Below are positions 4,380 to 5,764 of a stretch of DNA of 5,764 nucleotides, piece after piece; position 1 is the stretch's first letter; every line of letters begins with the position of its first letter. The notes below the pieces were generated by a model. That model had not been told where the DNA came from, made no database searches, and worked only from the letters and a program-made list of their open reading frames with translations. Both the position numbers and the translations under genes were made by a program. Source of the DNA: Candidatus Altarchaeales archaeon A3. GTDB lineage: Archaea; Altiarchaeota; Altiarchaeia; Altiarchaeales; Altiarchaeaceae. The stretch lies in contig MTER01000152.1 of NCBI GenBank assembly GCA_002083985.1, positions 1 to 5,764 on the forward strand. Reading direction: 5' to 3'.

Positions 4380-5612
4380 TTATTTTAATTTAGTAAAAAA
4401 TAATATTGATTCATTTTTCATTGTATTTTGCAATCCTCTAATTGGTTTTATTAAATCGAGCTCAAATTTTAGCCCTTGTTTTTCGGCAAGTTCAACAATT
4501 TTAGTTTCGAGTATTACACCATTCGTTTGGATATCATTGGTTCCAATAATTATAACGATAGGTGCATTTTTCTTTGAAACTCGCTTCATTTCCTTTAGTG
4601 CGGTGTTCATTTTATCAAAATACATTTCCAGTTTATTATCTACACCGCGACCTTGCAATCCAATCATTTCTTCTCTTAAAGTTTCTAAGTTATAACCAAG
4701 ATATTCAAGCTGTGGTTGATCGTTTTTTAGATAATCAATAGCGAATGAATAAGGCGGCGATGTAATTATAGCATCTATACTGTTTTCTTCTACGGGTAAA
4801 TTTAAAACACTACCTTCAATTATTTTACTTTTTCCGATTTTTAAATCCAACTTTTGTCTTGCTTCTTGAAAATATTTCATTGTTGAAATATATCTTTCTA
4901 ATACGCGCGGAAAAAGTTTATCAATTGAAGAACTACTACGACTTGCAAAGCCCATTGTATCTAAAAATGCTAGTAAAACAATTTCATAATAGTTTCGTTT
5001 TTTATCATCTTTGTTATTTTTAAAATATTCAGGAACTTTTTCTTTTTTTAATTTTTCTAATATCTCTTTTGGATCCCTAACGATATACTCTAATACTTTA
5101 AAATCTAAATCTAAAGAAAAAGTTTTTACTCTACCCATTAGTCCGCAAAACGGACTCAGGTCGACAGAAATTGAATCTATACCAAGTAGATTCGCCTCAA
5201 CTGCAACTGTCGAGCTTCCAGCCATAGGATCAAGAACAGTATTACCAGGTTTTACTTCAAGAATATTTAATAAAGCCCTGATTAGTTGAGGATGAAATTT
5301 GCCACGATACGGGAAAAGACTGTGTGTAGCATAGCCGGTAGAATATTTGCCGTCCAAAAAGAAAATCTTGGTTCTAAAGGAGCTATTTTTGTGAACTTCC
5401 TCAAGATTTTGAAGATTGCATGTTTTATAATGATTCGTTTCTTTCCCCTCAACTAATTTAAAATAGGCACTTCTATCAACAAGCTCCTTTTTTGACAAAG
5501 ATTCATATTCCCACAAGGCTAAATCTAATTCGAAAATATCATCAGTTCCGTCAATAAGCTGATAATTATCGCCAAATAGCCTTTCTGTGATCAGTTTATG
5601 TTTTGTAATCAT
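4380..5612 (-). CDS. DNA methyltransferase with TSPPY motif (probably N4-cytosine type)
   Basis: A 410-residue SAM-dependent DNA methyltransferase and the first gene of the operon. Motif X (YRGKFHPQLIRALL) is at about 102-115, motif I (VLDPMAGSSTVAVEA) at 126-140, the acidic motif II (SVDLSP) at 149-154, and the catalytic motif IV TSPPY at 284-288, followed by SFAIDYLKNDQPQLEYLG. The order X-I-IV is that of gamma-like enzymes and unlike the beta-class partner encoded at 2484-3383. (S/T)SPPY is commonly associated with N4-cytosine methylation, though some such enzymes modify adenine. The segment 155-280 between motifs I and IV is long and helical and may carry target recognition. The ATG at 5612 is the first Met after an in-frame TAA five codons upstream; no Shine-Dalgarno sequence is visible. 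An RNA methyltransferase with this motif order is conceivable, but the overlap-tight linkage to an endonuclease argues for DNA modification. Confidence 0.88.
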   Translation of the reverse strand: MITKHKLITERLFGDNYQLIDGTDDIFELDLALWEYESLSKKELVDRSAYFKLVEGKETNHYKTCNLQNLEEVHKNSSFRTKIFFLDGKYSTGYATHSLFPYRGKFHPQLIRALLNILEVKPGNTVLDPMAGSSTVAVEANLLGIDSISVDLSPFCGLMGRVKTFSLDLDFKVLEYIVRDPKEILEKLKKEKVPEYFKNNKDDKKRNYYEIVLLAFLDTMGFASRSSSSIDKLFPRVLERYISTMKYFQEARQKLDLKIGKSKIIEGSVLNLPVEENSIDAIITSPPYSFAIDYLKNDQPQLEYLGYNLETLREEMIGLQGRGVDNKLEMYFDKMNTALKEMKRVSKKNAPIVIIIGTNDIQTNGVILETKIVELAEKQGLKFELDLIKPIRGLQNTMKNESILFFTKLK

Positions 5613-5662
5613 ATTAATTAGGACTTACGCAGTCTAACTTTCTTTTAATATAATTGATTAGG

Positions 5663-5693
5663 ATTATAAATAAATATATTAGACATGTTGCAA
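5663..5693 (-). promoter_or_regulatory. Candidate promoter of the restriction-modification operon
   Basis: On the minus strand TATAAT (5663-5668) lies about 50 nt before the first ATG (5612), within TTTATTTATAATCC. If the host is bacterial this is a perfect -10 box, with TTGCAA (5688-5693) as a poor -35 at 19-bp spacing. If the host is archaeal the same AT-rich block could serve as a TATA box with a leader of about 25-30 nt. There is no controller-protein gene and no obvious symmetrical operator. Confidence 0.3.
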
Positions 5694-5764
5694 AATAACT
5701 TTTTCACCTTTAAAATTTATTAATTTTAACCTCACTTCGTTCGGATATTTTAAAATCTTTGCGA
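5679..5764 (-). CDS. Possible 3' end of a gene cut by the window edge
   Basis: One minus-strand frame is open from the window edge for 27 codons, ending ...KLINFKGEKVILQHV and a TAA stop at 5679-5681. A second frame is also open and stops at 5710-5712, so an open frame is not informative by itself in this short stretch. The first tail looks more protein-like. If real, its stop codon lies about 50 bp before the GGACTTACGCA motif at 5621-5631, as the end of a transposase gene would lie relative to a terminal inverted repeat. This is weakly supported. Confidence 0.2.
   Translation of the reverse strand, partial: AKILKYPNEVRLKLINFKGEKVILQHV

Overview
The window is a low-GC stretch in which every convincing gene lies on the minus strand, so it is best read from 5764 down to 1. 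The organism cannot be fixed from the sequence. None of the five starts has a recognisable Shine-Dalgarno motif, TTTATAAA-type boxes lie upstream of the gene at 159-1523, and that gene encodes a membrane-anchored protein with carboxypeptidase-regulatory-like beta domains. This would suit an AT-rich archaeon, possibly of a DPANN-like lineage, but a bacterium with weak SD use (for example Bacteroidota) is not excluded.

Reading along the minus strand: 5764-5613 is an intergenic leader with a possible gene tail and a motif resembling an insertion-sequence end. 5612-2484 is a compact three-gene restriction-modification operon: a DNA methyltransferase with motif order X-I-IV (TSPPY), a DpnII-like restriction endonuclease, and a beta-class methyltransferase (DPPF early, FDPFMGTGTT late). 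The genes are 4 and 2 nt apart. Two dissimilar methyltransferases around one endonuclease suggest that each strand of the target, or each of two bases, is protected by a different enzyme. A 17-bp stem-loop begins 2 nt past the last stop codon and probably ends the transcript.

2361-1707 is the most unusual part. A four-helix membrane protein gene of 107 codons sits between two related, structured, non-coding elements (A, 2275-2361; B, about 1707-1813). Both have the layout outer stem, hairpin, TTTGGGTG, hairpin, outer stem, GTGTTA. The hairpins are kept while their bases differ between copies. The unit begins with TTATGTG and its far end carries the complement CACATAAC, the relation expected of an integron gene cassette and its attC site. 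A perfect 15-bp inverted repeat also brackets the gene, and a GC-rich triplet of GAGCG-N-AGCG units lies between the gene and element B. No integrase is present, so this would be an orphan cassette (CALIN-like) or a family of structured mobile elements.

1523-159 encodes the membrane-anchored protein with two beta-sandwich domains and a helical C-terminal half. Its N-terminus looks like a sortase-type IPDTG-hydrophobic-KKR signal placed at the wrong end of the protein. 158-1 is AT-rich, non-coding, and contains a perfect 21-bp tandem duplication.
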